Assembly (NCBI GenBank): GCA_030549335.1
Contig: CM060184.1
Span: 42,869,909-42,933,908 of the forward strand
Length of the DNA: 64,000 nt
Direction: 5' to 3'
From: Pontederia crassipes
Lineage: Eukaryota > Streptophyta > Magnoliopsida > Commelinales > Pontederiaceae
A program made the translations under genes and the position numbers. The notes beneath the pieces were generated by a model, which ran no database searches, had not been told where the DNA came from, and was given only the letters and a program-made list of their open reading frames with translations. This document shows positions 1 through 11,189 of the stretch, one piece after another. Position 1 is the stretch's first letter; the number at the start of each line of letters is the position of its first letter.

Positions 1-600
1 GTCTGGTCATGGCCGTGACACGGGGCAACTTTCTAGCTGAAAAAATTCATTTTAATGGCCTACCAATGAGTTTTACGGCTATGTTTCACGGCCCGTGACA
101 ACCAAATTCCAACATTGCGCAGCTTCTTTATTTTTCACTTCCTGACTCCCTTTGAACTCTAATTTAAGCGCAATTTTCTCTATTGACTTCGTAATTCAGT
201 TTTCTTGCTTCCTAAATAATAAAATACAAAATTTGGATAATTTCATTTTTATAATATTAATGTAAGTATGGTTATAAAATGATGCATGCGATAAGAAAAT
301 GAATGAAAATAAGATTAAATGCAATACTAAATATATGTTAGATGTTGCATGCATCAATGACTAACACATAAAAGCACAAAATAGAAATCAGCACAAGAAA
401 TGGCAGCATGCAAAAAGTGATTAGAAGTGAGGAGAGGGTTAACCTAAGTATCTTGCTCACACCATTAGAGGACCTGGAGCCCTCGTATAAGGTGTCAGGA
501 GTCCAAGTGGCGGATCACCTATTTAGATTTATCAATATGACTTTCTAAAAGAATTATGAGCAGTATGGACTAACAAAAGATTCCTAAGTCTTTTTCTAAT
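1..600. other. AT-rich DNA with LTR-like palindromes at its left edge
   Basis: I see no gene here. The first 100 bases hold copies of the near-palindrome family related to TCACGGCCGTGA (around 6-18 and 94-108), the same motif that clusters inside the LTRs at 4200-4520 and 7160-7375. The left edge may therefore be the inner part of another LTR cut by the window boundary. The rest is AT-rich without recognisable coding or LTR ends. Confidence 0.4.
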
Positions 601-1680
601 CCTCGACAAGAACATGCCCCGACAATTTCAAGCAAGTATCTTCATGAGGGAAAATGGTCGAGCACGCCCTGCACCACTTGAGACTGCACCACCAAAGGAG
701 CAATTGAATCATCTGAGGAAGGAGAGGTTTTTCTTACCTTTTCCTTGCGTCGCAGTTGGCGGGGGACATGGGCGGAGGGAGAGCGAGGGAGTTGGGGATA
801 GCGATCGGTGCAGCCAAATCTTCTTCCGCTCTAATCGAGGTGGGCACTAGATCGAGTCCTCTGGCTCCTCTAGCGAAGAGTCTCCATCAACGGAGGCATC
901 AGGCTCCAGAGGCGCACACAGGCGAGCCGAAGCTCGCGCTACCAATTCACCAATTAAGGAACTAAGAGGATGCCTCCCAAGTGTCGTATGAGCAATGAGC
1001 AGGAGGAAGCTGTGTGATGGGAGGAGGAGGGAGGAGAGCGCCTGAGGGATGAAGGGGAGGGGATGGAAGAGGAATGGTAACACAGAGGAGAGAGGGTGAG
1101 ATCGAGCGAGGTAGTAGCTGGCTTCGAGACACGCGGATGACCCAGATGAGGGGGAAGGGAATCCATGGTCTCAGAGGCAAGCACGTGGCACGTCACATCA
1201 TGCGCGAAGGACGTGGATCTGTGTTTTCAGGAGGACCATCCTGGTCGTCAACATGATGAGATCCAGACCGTAGGATAGTTGAAATACAGTTCGCTGGCAT
1301 GGTAGAGGAGAATGAGCCGGCATGGTTCAGCGAGAGTACGACATGTGGAGACGACATGGCAGTGTCGCGGTCGCCAACAACGTTCGAGCCAGCGCTGCGA
1401 GCCATTAGGCGAGCGCTAGGTGACCGTTGGGGTTCTGACTGCTCGGCGCTACAAGCCTATGGACGAGCACCGAACGAAGATTCTCGATCAATCCCGCATG
1501 CCGATGCATCATCCGGCCAGCTTAGGTCCAAAGGGTCACCAAGGGAGGAGGCAGCTGCGAGCGCCGGCCTGCGTGGAGGGAGGCCGGGGCCCAGGGCATG
1601 CAGCCAAAGGCCGAATAGTAGTGCTGCCTGCAGAGAAACTCCCTTGACCGGTCCGCCGGGACAAGCCTCCAGAAGATAAC
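600..1680. other. GC-rich block of unknown origin
   Basis: This segment is much richer in G and C than its flanks, and several short overlapping open frames run on both strands as a result. None of the translations carries a motif I recognise, and no exon structure is convincing. It could be a gene fragment captured by a transposon or a decayed exon. I assign no function. Confidence 0.3.
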
Positions 1681-1739
1681 CCTCCCTTAACATGTAGTTA
1701 GTATAACCACATGCATGCAGTATTCCATGGCCCAATATG

Positions 1740-2215
1740 GGCGTACGTCCAACATATATTTAAGTAATCAAAATTATAGTTGTATTATCTCAATATCTGA
1801 ATAATTAGATTCATTAATTTGTGGGATTGGAAACTACCTAACTTATCTAAATAATTAAAAATGCATACAATGAAGGTAACTATTCACAGATATCCGAATT
1901 ATATAATGTAAACAATCAAAATGATAATGATATTCTATCAATATCTCAATAACTAAGTGCATTTATTCGTTGGATTTGAGACTACATAACTTATCTGAAT
2001 AATTAAAAATTGTTGGCCATTCCACGAGGGCCACTCATGAAACCATTATCTAAACAATATATCTAAATAATCAAAATCATAATTATGTATTATATCAAAA
2101 TATGGATAAATCACTAATTTGTTGGATCACATATTATCTAACTTATCTCAATATTTAAAAATACTTGGCATACCTATTCACTAAATCTTTCACGTAACAA
2201 TTAAATATTTAACCA
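1740..2215. repeat. Degenerate AT-rich repeat units
   Basis: A phrase of the type 'GGAT...AACTACCTAACTTATCTAAATAATTAAAAAT' recurs with variation near 1830, 1975 and 2125. Related phrases reappear at 5690-5830, 5950-6130 and 9310-9560. This is an old, diverged repeat that forms the local background into which the two solo LTRs inserted. Confidence 0.5.
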
Positions 2216-2220
2216 ATAGA
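2216..2220 (+). repeat. Target-site duplication ATAGA (left copy)
   Basis: ATAGA lies directly before the LTR at 2221 and is repeated directly after it at 5536-5540. A 5-bp direct repeat is the normal signature of LTR-retrotransposon integration. Confidence 0.8.
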
Positions 2221-3129
2221 TATAATGATCCAAAAATCCATCCTAAAAGTTTTTTTACCATTTAGAGAAATTTCGCATCGTTAGCCCGTTCGTCATATAT
2301 CATTTAACAGCGGAAGACTTGATAATTTAGAAAAAATCATAATAATTAAAAACTTTGGCAAAATCATTTTATGACTAATATTTCATGAGACATTAAATGT
2401 CTAAAATCTTGATTACATCACTAGACTCAATGATCAACTAGAACCACAATATTTATTTGAACCTAAGCATATACAACTCTTCGTTATGAGTTTGAGTTAT
2501 CATCCATCACTTAATCTTGGTTACATGCACGGATCCAGAGTGCAAAGTTTTCCAGTTCGAGTATGTAAATGTCATACATGCCATGATAATCTATCACATT
2601 CTTCTACATATGATGCATCATTTATCATCATAATAACATAACATATTAACATGCATGCCATGAACTATACTATAATCCTTACATGACAATACATCATGCT
2701 TATAATTCATTCTTAACATGTCATTCTTGAAACATAATCATTTTAACATACTTGCCTTACCTTAGTGTCATCATATGCAAGTATCATACCATAAGAACAT
2801 ACATTTATAACATACATAACATGCATGACATAAACATATCATACCATAAGAACATACATTTATAACATACATGACATAAACATATCCTTACAATTCATTC
2901 TCATTGTCATGTGTATTCTAGTAGTTTCTTTATAACTCCTTAATCCTTATTCATTATTTGACATTATTTCTTTCTTTCTTTTCATTCTTTACTTTACATT
3001 TCCCCGCGATTACTTTATAACCCTTTGGATATTCATCCATTCATTTTTATTTCTTTTATTTTCCTATGATATCATTGGGACACATTATATAATTTCATAC
3101 ATTAACATCATGATATGATATCTTCCATC

Positions 3130-3990
3130 TTTACATTGGGAAATCTCAAACACCATTAAGGTGATGGCATTACTTCCCGAGAAGTCTGAATCACCGTGAG
3201 TCAAAGGCATTTACTCCTCATCCTTACATTCATAGCTTATTTTTATTACATTAATCATATAACATACTTTTTGTTTGCCTAATAGTCAATACAATTTAAC
3301 ATTCTTACATTAGTTAATTGGGCATTAGAAAATTTCAAACACATTTACGGTGATGGCATTATTTTCCAAACAAGTCTCAATTATCATAAAGCAAAAGACA
3401 TCTACTTTTGGGAAACCTCAAACACCTTTTAGGTGATGGCATTATTTCCCAAGAAATCTCAATCACTATAAGGTGAAAGACATTGACTTCTTCCCACATC
3501 TTTCATCTTTACATCATCATTAAATTTGTCCATAAGGCACTAGAAAGTTTCAAACCCCTTTTAGGTGATGACATTATTTCTCAAAAAGTCTTAATCACCA
3601 TGAGGTGAAAGGCATTTACTTCTTGCCTTCATCATTCATCTTTACATTAGTTCATAGAGAACTGGAAAATCTCAAACACTCTTTCAGGTGATGACATTAT
3701 TTCCAAAGAAGTCTCAGTCACCATAAAGCGAAAGACATTTACCTCTGAAAAACCTCAAACACCTTTAGGTGATAACATTATTCTCCAAAAAATCTCAATC
3801 ACTATAAGATGAAAGGCATTTAATTCTTGCCCTCATCTTTCATCTTTGCTTAGTTGAAGGCTCATGGTAACACCATTACAACTAGGCCAATAGCCCCTAG
3901 AAAATCTCAAACACTCTTTCAGGTGATGACATTATTTCTTGAAAAGTCTCAATCACCCTAAGATGAATGGCATTTAATTCTTAACATTAA
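3130..3990 (-). repeat. Tandem array inside solo LTR A
   Basis: At least seven diverged copies occur of a unit carrying 'AGGTGATGGCATTATTTCCC' followed by a phrase like 'AGTCTCAATCACCATAAGGTGAAAGGCATTTACTTCT'. Copies begin near 3162, 3349, 3431, 3565, 3689, 3766 and 3920. Spacing varies from about 75 to 190 bases because some copies are separated by linker DNA. The array lies in the part of the LTR that should be transcribed, downstream of the palindrome cluster. Confidence 0.75.
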
Positions 3991-4199
3991 TGAGTACCGA
4001 GGCATTTCCTTCAACTTTATATTTTATTAGGATCATCAATATATCAAGCATTCACATCAATCATTTCATCCCCTAGCCTAATTACGGCTAAGCTTACATT
4101 TCTTGTATCTCCGTTCATACACAATTAACCATCATCAATCATCAATACAAAGTAATGATATCATGAAAATACTTTAAATATATCATAGAACCTATTTTT

Positions 4200-4520
4200 C
4201 ATTAGGTAACGGTTGTGATGGGTTGGTCACGACTGTGACGAGACCCCAAAATACTTCCCCTTTTGTCACGATCGTGACTGGCGTGGTCACGGCCATGCTT
4301 GTCACTATCACAGCCATGACGGTAAACGTCACGGGCATGACAGAACACCCCTTTCATTCTTTCTCGCTCACGATTGTGACTGGGAGTGTCATGGCCGTTC
4401 TTGGCATGTCACGGCCGTGATAGGACATGTCACGATCATGTCAGTGCCTTAGATGATTGGCCGATTTCTCTTTCTGTCATGGCCATTTAGATAGTTAGTG
4501 CGGCCGTGCCGACGGTCCAA
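4200..4520. repeat. Palindrome cluster TCACGGCCGTGA in LTR A
   Basis: About ten perfect or near-perfect copies of the 12-bp palindrome family TCACGGCCGTGA occur here, for example the perfect copy at 4409-4420 and variants TCACGATCGTGA, TCACGACTGTGA and TCACGATTGTGA. They stand out against AT-rich surroundings. Confidence 0.8.
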
Positions 4521-5535
4521 AATCTTATCTTCCACCTGAAATTCTCAATTTTTGATATTAAAACTCCAATAAAAATAATCTAACACATCATAAATATTTC
4601 AAGTATTATCTCTAAGCATCTATGCATCATATAACACATTAAAACATGCAATTTTTCATTCATTAACAATATTTAGGACTTTTTCCTTGAAATTCATACA
4701 ACTAACAAAATCTATTCTCTCCATAGTATTCTCGTAGCAATCACTAAAATATTAATAACTTAACGTATACTTATTCTTTTCAGATGATTCCAATTTTCAC
4801 AAAAAGATAACACGAACCTTTAACTTGAAAATATATTTCAAACCCTAATTCAGTATTTTCAATTTACTATACGTTTTACAATTTGGTCTCATTATTACCC
4901 GAGACAGCATGACAGAAATCTGATGTTTGGATAACTATTTGTATACATCTCTAAATCATATGAAACCAATTTATATGGAAACTAGACTTTAAGATCTTTC
5001 CATTCATATATTATTTCTAATTTTTGGATAAGTAACATCTACCCTAATAATTATTACAAAATATTCACGAATTTAATAGATTATGCAACATAAATCATGA
5101 AACCTTTATTCATGCAATCATTATTTATGCAACCCTCAATCAAAATTTCTATCAAGAATAGAGTGTTATTGAGACTTTCAATCCCAACAAAACATCATTG
5201 AGAGGGAAGAAGGGGTTTGGATCCCCTTTACGTACCTTTATATTTTAGATCTAAAATTCATTCTTCATCGTTTAGAAGCCTCTAGGTCTTCTTGTCCTTT
5301 TTCCTAGAAATTTTGATCTTCTCTTAGTTGATCTTAAAACATAACCACCATGAAGAATAGATCTCTATATCTCCTAGCCTTAGCCTTTTCTTGGTGGAGA
5401 AGAAAAAGAGAGAAGAGGGTTTGATAGCTAGAATTTTGAGGAATTAATAAAGTTTTGGATCCTTTATATAGGATTTACATTAGGGCTTTGGTCAAAAGAC
5501 CAAAATACCTTTGGCCCAAATTTCGGGATATTACA

Positions 5536-5540
5536 ATAGA
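5536..5540 (+). repeat. Target-site duplication ATAGA (right copy)
   Basis: Identical to 2216-2220, it marks the other edge of solo LTR A. Confidence 0.8.
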
Positions 5541-6591
5541 AGGTTCATTTAGATATTTCTTCTTTTGTAGCACTTAGTTTTTTATGTTATTGGAAGGCTG
5601 GGTAGAATGTGATCATTTATTTACATTTGAAAATATCTTTAATGTTAATCCTTATTGAAATTGTTTCGTTCTGTTAGATAAGAGATTATTTAAGTTATCT
5701 AAATTTTTAAAAAAGTTTTTCAAACCATTAGGAAAATTCTACATACATCAAATTATTTTCCCGTAATATTCTAACTTATCTAAAAATATTTTCCCTAACT
5801 GTGTGTTCAAAAATATTTATAACATAATTTAAAATGTTGGTTGTACAATGAGAGCCAACTACTCATAAAAAAATTATCATTGTTTCAATTTTCTAAGTAT
5901 GATTTATATATTTTGTTGCCCATGAAAAACTTTACTAAAAATTCATTAGATAAAATGTTATCTAACTTATTTAAATGCTTAAAAAAAATTTTGCAAATAA
6001 GTAGTCACTCACTACTATCAATATTTCAACGTCTTCTTTTTTTGGTAACAAATATTTTTAATATATTTTAATAGACCATGAAAAAATTTACTGAAAATTT
6101 GTTGGTACAAAATTATCTATATATATATTTTAAAATATTTTGCAAATCGTCATGAACAAACTACTAAAGAAACTGCTAAAATAATTCATTACCACAAATA
6201 ATTAAAATTGTTGTCTATACTACAGATATTTTTTAATTTAATTTATTGTCCCATTAAAATATTACTTGAAATATGGATGGAAAGCTCTCGAATATTATTT
6301 AATATGTTTCATCATATTTAAGTATGTATAAAAATAATTATGATTCAAACATCAGACTACTATCATGTTATTTCGGGAAACAGCCAGATGAATTTGTAAA
6401 AGATATATTAATTTATAAATATTGAATTAGGATTTGAAGTTTACATACAATTTAAGAGTTTGTATTATTGTTCTGTGGCAATTGAAATCATCTAAAAAGA
6501 ACAAGTATAGATTAAATTATTAATATTTTAGTGTTTGTTGTCAGATTACTATGTAAAGAATAGATCTCGATAGTTGTATGAATTTTTGAGA
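5541..6591. other. AT-rich DNA with diverged repeat units
   Basis: No gene is visible. The stretch around 6085-6270 is clearly similar, in the same orientation, to 9313-9500, so one repeat unit occurs on both sides of the LTR insertions. The remainder is AT-rich with frequent stops in all frames. Confidence 0.5.
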
Positions 6592-6596
6592 TTAAA
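6592..6596 (+). repeat. Target-site duplication TTAAA (left copy)
   Basis: TTAAA immediately precedes TGTAATACCC at 6597 and recurs at 8598-8602 immediately after the terminal TGTTACA. Confidence 0.85.
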
Positions 6597-8597
6597 TGTA
6601 ATACCCCAAATTTTTAAGCAAGGGTAATTTGGACTTTTTATCCAAACCCTCATAAACTTCCCTATATAAAAGTCCCAAATCCTCTTGTTAACCTCTTTTG
6701 TCAAATTTCTCACTTGACGGCTAGGGTTTGAGGAAGGAGAAAGAGAAGGACGAGGAGGAAGAAGAGGAAGAAGAAGAGGAAGAAAGAGGAGGAGATCTAA
6801 AAGAAAGGTATGTAAAGGGGATCTAAACCCCTCTCTCCCTCTCAATGTTCTTCCTGTAATGGATTGAGAGTTTGAGGACTTCTCAGATTGGATTGTGATG
6901 AGGGTTGTTTTTCATTGAAATCAATAGGTTTATGCCATGAATAGGAATTTTGATTAGATCTATTAGGGTTCTTGTTCTTCCTATTATTTATGATTTAGGA
7001 TGAACCCTAGATCTAGGAAATTGAATGTTTTTGCATGTTTTTTGAAGATCTTTTGATCCTATAATGTTTGAAAAACATGCATGTGCTGATTATAATTGTT
7101 ATTGATCATTTTCCCTAAATTTTGGGGCAAAATAGTGTAAAATAGGGTTGGATCGCGGAACTCTACAGTTTTGTCATGGCCGTGACGCACCTCGTCACGC
7201 CAGTGATAGAAGAGCTGAAGAATGCCCAAAAATTGGGCTTCTATCATGCTCGTGATTGATAATGTCATAGCTATGACAGTGACCGTGACCACATTTGGGT
7301 ATGACTGCGATAGAAAGTAGTTTTTACAGGGTTCTGTCACGGCCGTGACGACTTCTTTCATGATCGTGACCGTCAACAGGAGTTGTATATAATGGTTAAA
7401 AGGTTATTTTTAAAGTATTAATAGTATGCATTGATATTTATTGATTGTATAAGAACTTAGATACACGTACATGCATGTTCTCACTTAACTATGTTAAAAG
7501 CAAAAGATTGAGAGACATAAATGTTTGCTGATTATATAGCATAATGAATCCAGTTGTGGATGATGTTACATGTCGACCCTCTATGGCCCTTTATCGAATA
7601 TTTATCTAAAATGATCGTTACACACATCGGCAATAATATGTCATTCTGATGTCGCCCTCGGGCAAGAGTCCAAAATAATCGTTACATACATCGATAACGG
7701 TGTTTGCATTCTAATGTCACCTTCGGGTGTTACGGGGGAGCATTGTCTCCACGGCTTAGCTAGACTATTGAGAGGGCAATGACATAAATCCCAACTATCG
7801 AAAGATATAACCTAAATGAAAGGGCCAATGATCGATAGAATGGAACAGTGTCCCACGAAAGTGGAAGTCCAAAGGGCTATAAAGGACCCGAGAAAAGTTA
7901 TTAAGGCAATGGTTATGGTAAGTGTACTCCACTTATGCACCTATGGATTGAATTAATGATTCTTATGATTGACCATACTATATGTATGATGATTTGATTA
8001 CATGTCCTCCATGCTATTGCTTATAAATGCATGATGATAAATTGATGTAAATGAATGACATGTAGATCACATGATAAGTGCATGTTATGCATATTGTTTC
8101 CTTCTTATTTATGAAGATGATGATGCATATCATGTAGCATCTTGTATAGAATCATAGCATTTCATGCATGGCCTTTACATACTCTAACAGGAGTACATCT
8201 GCACCTTGGATCCGTGCAAGTGCATAATAATTGGATGGATGACATCTCAACTCATGACAATAAAGATTGCACACCAGTCTAGGACATTGAGCCATTATGT
8301 TCTAGAGTCTTTTGACTATATTTTTAAAGAGATGTTTTCATTATGGCTTAAAGATGTTTTAAATTGTTATTAGAGATTATGTTTAGATGTGTTTCAATTC
8401 TCTAACGTTACTTTTGATGTTTTCATGAAGTTTCCTGCATTTGATGAAAGATTCTTTTATCTTATTTAATGATTTTATGCTTTTCTTGAAATTAATTGAA
8501 TCATATTTTATTATGATTATGTGATGGCGAATGAGCTAACACAGTTGAATGGCCTACTTGCCCATAGCAATTTAGGGGTGAAATTCGTGGTGTTACA
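6597..8597 (+). mobile_element. Solo LTR B, Ty3/gypsy type, plus orientation
   Basis: The segment starts TGTAATACCC and ends TGTTACA, with TTAAA on both sides, and no internal region follows it. It belongs to the same broad group as LTR A. Landmarks are a TATA box TATATAAA (6663-6670), a purine-rich leader (6725-6800), a donor-like motif GGTATGTAAAGGGGAT (6807-6822), a palindrome cluster (7160-7375, perfect TCACGGCCGTGA at 7337-7348) and a stem-loop around 8200-8220. Length is 2001 bp. It is inferred to derive from an element whose internal part was removed by LTR-LTR recombination. Confidence 0.9.
7160..7375. repeat. Palindrome cluster in LTR B
   Basis: Six or more copies of the TCACGGCCGTGA family are packed in about 215 bp, including TCATGGCCGTGA, TCATAGCTATGA and TCATGATCGTGA. 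The first lies about 500 bp downstream of the LTR TATA box, within the part expected to be transcribed. Confidence 0.8.
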
Positions 8598-8602
8598 TTA
8601 AA
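8598..8602 (+). repeat. Target-site duplication TTAAA (right copy)
   Basis: Matches 6592-6596 exactly. Confidence 0.85.
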
Positions 8603-8869
8603 TGCCAAAACGATAAAATCCATGAATTTTATATGTGATTCCTATGAAAGTATAGTTTGCAGGACAATTAGAATCAATTAAAATGAATGTCTACTTATTG
8701 AGTTGTAAGTTTTTTATTGATGATGCGTCAAAATTGTCAAATAAGGAAGGTTGACATATTATAATTTATGTCAACAATTGTTATGTTAGTATTATGCATT
8801 TTCTTTAAATATTTATATACATCTCAAATACATTTATTTTCTTATTATAATGCTTTATGACATTTTATA

Positions 8870-9029
8870 CTTTTTATATATGATGCTATTCATGAAACGT
8901 TGATTGATGTACTGATGATCACCTAGACACACATATTTATATTTCATGAATGTTATATGAAGAATTGATGTAAGTATGATGTAATGTCATATAAGGTTCA
9001 TGATATAGTTTATGGCATGTATGTTCTTA

Positions 9030-9104
<75 letters not shown>

Positions 9105-9315
9105 GCATCGCATGTAGTATCATGTTATAGAATAGCATGACATGCATGACTTCTATATACTCTAATTGAAAAATCTTGCACTCTGAATCCGTGCAAGTAG
9201 TCATGATTAAGTGATGGATGACAGCTCAAGTTCATGACAAAGTGTTGTACATTTTTAGATTTAAATAAGTCCTATAGTTCTATTTAAACATTGAAGTGGA
9301 TGTCGGGTCATTACA
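8870..9315 (+). mobile_element. Truncated LTR fragment related to LTR B
   Basis: The segment 9100-9240 aligns by eye with 8120-8260 of LTR B, including 'ATGCAT..CATGTAG.ATC' and 'ATCCGTGCAAGT'. It ends GGGTCATTACA, as expected for an LTR 3' end. It carries a perfect stem-loop, CTTGCAC (9175-9181) and GTGCAAG (9191-9197). The left boundary is not defined and the promoter half is missing. Confidence 0.6.
9032..9104 (+). repeat. (TTA)n microsatellite
   Basis: About 24 uninterrupted TTA/ATT units lie within the LTR fragment. Their near-perfect purity suggests recent expansion compared with the decayed surroundings. Confidence 0.95.
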
Positions 9316-10130
9316 AAAAATTTGTTGGAACATAAATTATCTATATAATTATTTAAAAATATTTTGCAAATCATCATAAACAAACTATTAAAGAAACTGC
9401 TAAAATAATTCATTATCATAAATAATTAAAATAGTTGGCTATATTACAATTATTTATTTTTTTAATTTAATTTATTGTCCCATTTAAAAATTACTTGAAA
9501 TATGTTGGATCAAAGATTATCTAAGTTATCTAAATATTTAAAACAATGGAAACATAAAAAAACAAACTACTTACGTTAAATCTTTTTTAAAAGGATTCTA
9601 ACTTATCGAAATATTCAAATATATTTTCCATAACCATGTACTTTAATATTTGTAATGAATAATTAAAATAGTAAATTCGCAACTCAAGATGAATGCATGA
9701 TTTATCGCATATTTTCAATTATTATATGTTTGTTTTATTTTTCATATTATCTTAGTTGTTAAAATCTAATTATAATCTAAAAATATATAAAATAACAACT
9801 ACGAATAAATATGTCAAAAATAAAAAAAGGAGCCTTCCACTTTATAGTGTCACACAACCTATAAAAAAACCAACTTCATCCATATTTGCATTTAGCTATG
9901 CTCTTATCTTGAAACGTTCTTTTGTTATTTTCCCAAGTTATTTTAGATGTTTAATTTTGTTTTCTTTCTTCTGAAATAAGACTTCACTACGATGGGTTTA
10001 TCAGTGTGTGAAGCACATTGTTCACTTGTTTAGCAAAGGCAATAAAGGAACGAAAGTTATTTGGATTTAAAGAACAGCTTTCATTATAACTTATCATCAA
10101 CCGTGCTGTCTCTCAGAGATCCTTCCTTCG
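9316..10130. other. AT-rich DNA before element 1
   Basis: The first part repeats the unit seen at 6085-6270. Beyond 9560 I see no gene and no LTR matching the 3' LTR of element 1. Element 1 has therefore lost its 5' LTR and the start of gag. Confidence 0.5.
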
Positions 10131-11176
10131 AACAAGATGCAACAACCAATGGATGAGGTCGAGAGCCGTAACGGCGAAGGGGTCCAGAATCCCCCATCGC
10201 AGCCAGGACGTCAGGAATGACAACCGCCTCCTCCGTGCACCATACAAGCATTCTGGAGGTTGAAGCCGTCAACCTATAGCGGCGAAGGAGATATAGATGT
10301 GGCCGAGCAGTGGAACGATACCATGGAAGACAAATTCGAACTTCTGGACTACCCGGACCAAAAATAAGTGATATTCGCCGTCGACACCCTCACCAAGGAT
10401 GCGAAAGATTGGTGGAAGGTGACCAAGGCGACCGAATTCGTGGGTGTCAAGGTGGTGCCATGGGCAGATTTTCGACGATTATTTGAAGTTCGTTTCTTTC
10501 CTGCCTTCCAAAGGAGGATGAAAAAATAGGAGTTCCTCAACCTGACCCAAAGGACAATAACTGTGTCCCAGTACCAAACCAAATACGTCCGCCTCCAGAA
10601 AGACTCAAAACTGACCATGGATGAGCTAGAGAAAACCATCGCTTCATCGAAGGATTGAGCCCGGGCCTGAGCGCTCAAACACGGCCTAGCAATTGTAAGA
10701 CGTTTGCAGATGCAGTTAAGCTAGCCACTATGATGGAAAGGGACCAGCAAGAGCTACAACATACCAGAAGGGGACAACAGGAAGTGGGACAGGGGTCCCA
10801 ACCACAACAGTTCAGAAGGAACAATCACCACCAGCGACGGGACCAGCGACAGGATAATCGTCCCCGACCGTACCCTGCTCCACAACAATTCGATCGGCCC
10901 CGTTATGAGCAACAGTCCCGACCACCTCTACCACCACGTCAGCCTCAGCAAGTGCCACCACAACAGCAACCTCAACAGAGGCAACCCCAACCGCCGATGA
11001 GGCGACCGGCACAACAGAGGCCCCAGCAACCCAGAGTTCCTCAGGCACAACCTGTGCAAGTTGAGAAAGTCTTGTGTAACACTTGCAGTAGGACTCGTGC
11101 TAGAGAATGTCGCATAAATACCGGTGCATGCTTTTATTGTGGCATGGTGGGTCACATCTCTAGGGATTGTCCGTGA
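10130..11176 (+). pseudogene. Gag of chromovirus element 1, 5'-truncated and broken
   Basis: Gag is the nucleocapsid polyprotein of Ty3/gypsy retrotransposons; it packages the RNA in cytoplasmic particles. Recognisable capsid sequence starts near 10246 (PSTYSGEGDIDVAEQWN) and includes the conserved DAKDWWK block. In-frame stops occur near 10364, 10527 and 10656. The 3' part has a Gln/Pro/Arg-rich linker (about 10740-11060) and zinc knuckles. The second knuckle is intact (C-F-Y-C, G-H, D-C near 11129-11172). The first has lost its histidine (CNTCSRTRAREC). About 100 or more N-terminal residues expected from element 2's Gag are missing. It cannot be expressed as one protein. Confidence 0.85.
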
Positions 11177-11189
11177 CGCAAGCCCCTAG

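Larger units (their letters stand above)
2221..5535 (-). mobile_element. Solo LTR A, Ty3/gypsy type, minus orientation
   Basis: Read on the minus strand, the segment opens with TGTAATATCC at 5535 and ends near 2221 (terminal dinucleotide decayed from CA to TA). It is flanked by ATAGA on both sides. No PPT, PBS or coding domain adjoins it, so it is a solo LTR left by recombination between two LTRs. Landmarks on the minus strand are a TATA box (5470-5463), a CT-rich leader, the donor-like motif GGTACGTAAAGGGGAT (5236-5221), a palindrome cluster (about 4520-4200), a tandem array (about 3990-3130), a stem-loop (about 2544-2526) and a 3' end similar to the LTR at 23315. At 3.3 kb it is long, partly because of the array. 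Confidence 0.85.

Noticed and set aside
4200-4520. The palindrome clusters as a CRISPR-like array
   Set aside because: Spacing is irregular, units are 12-bp dyads within LTRs of a plant genome, and no cas genes exist.
9010-9204. Open frame of 64 codons with a long Asn run
   Set aside because: It is only the translation of the (TTA)n microsatellite on the minus strand within a decayed LTR.
10812-11048. Minus-strand open frame rich in Val and Ala over gag of element 1
   Set aside because: Antisense shadow of the Gln/Pro-rich Gag linker.
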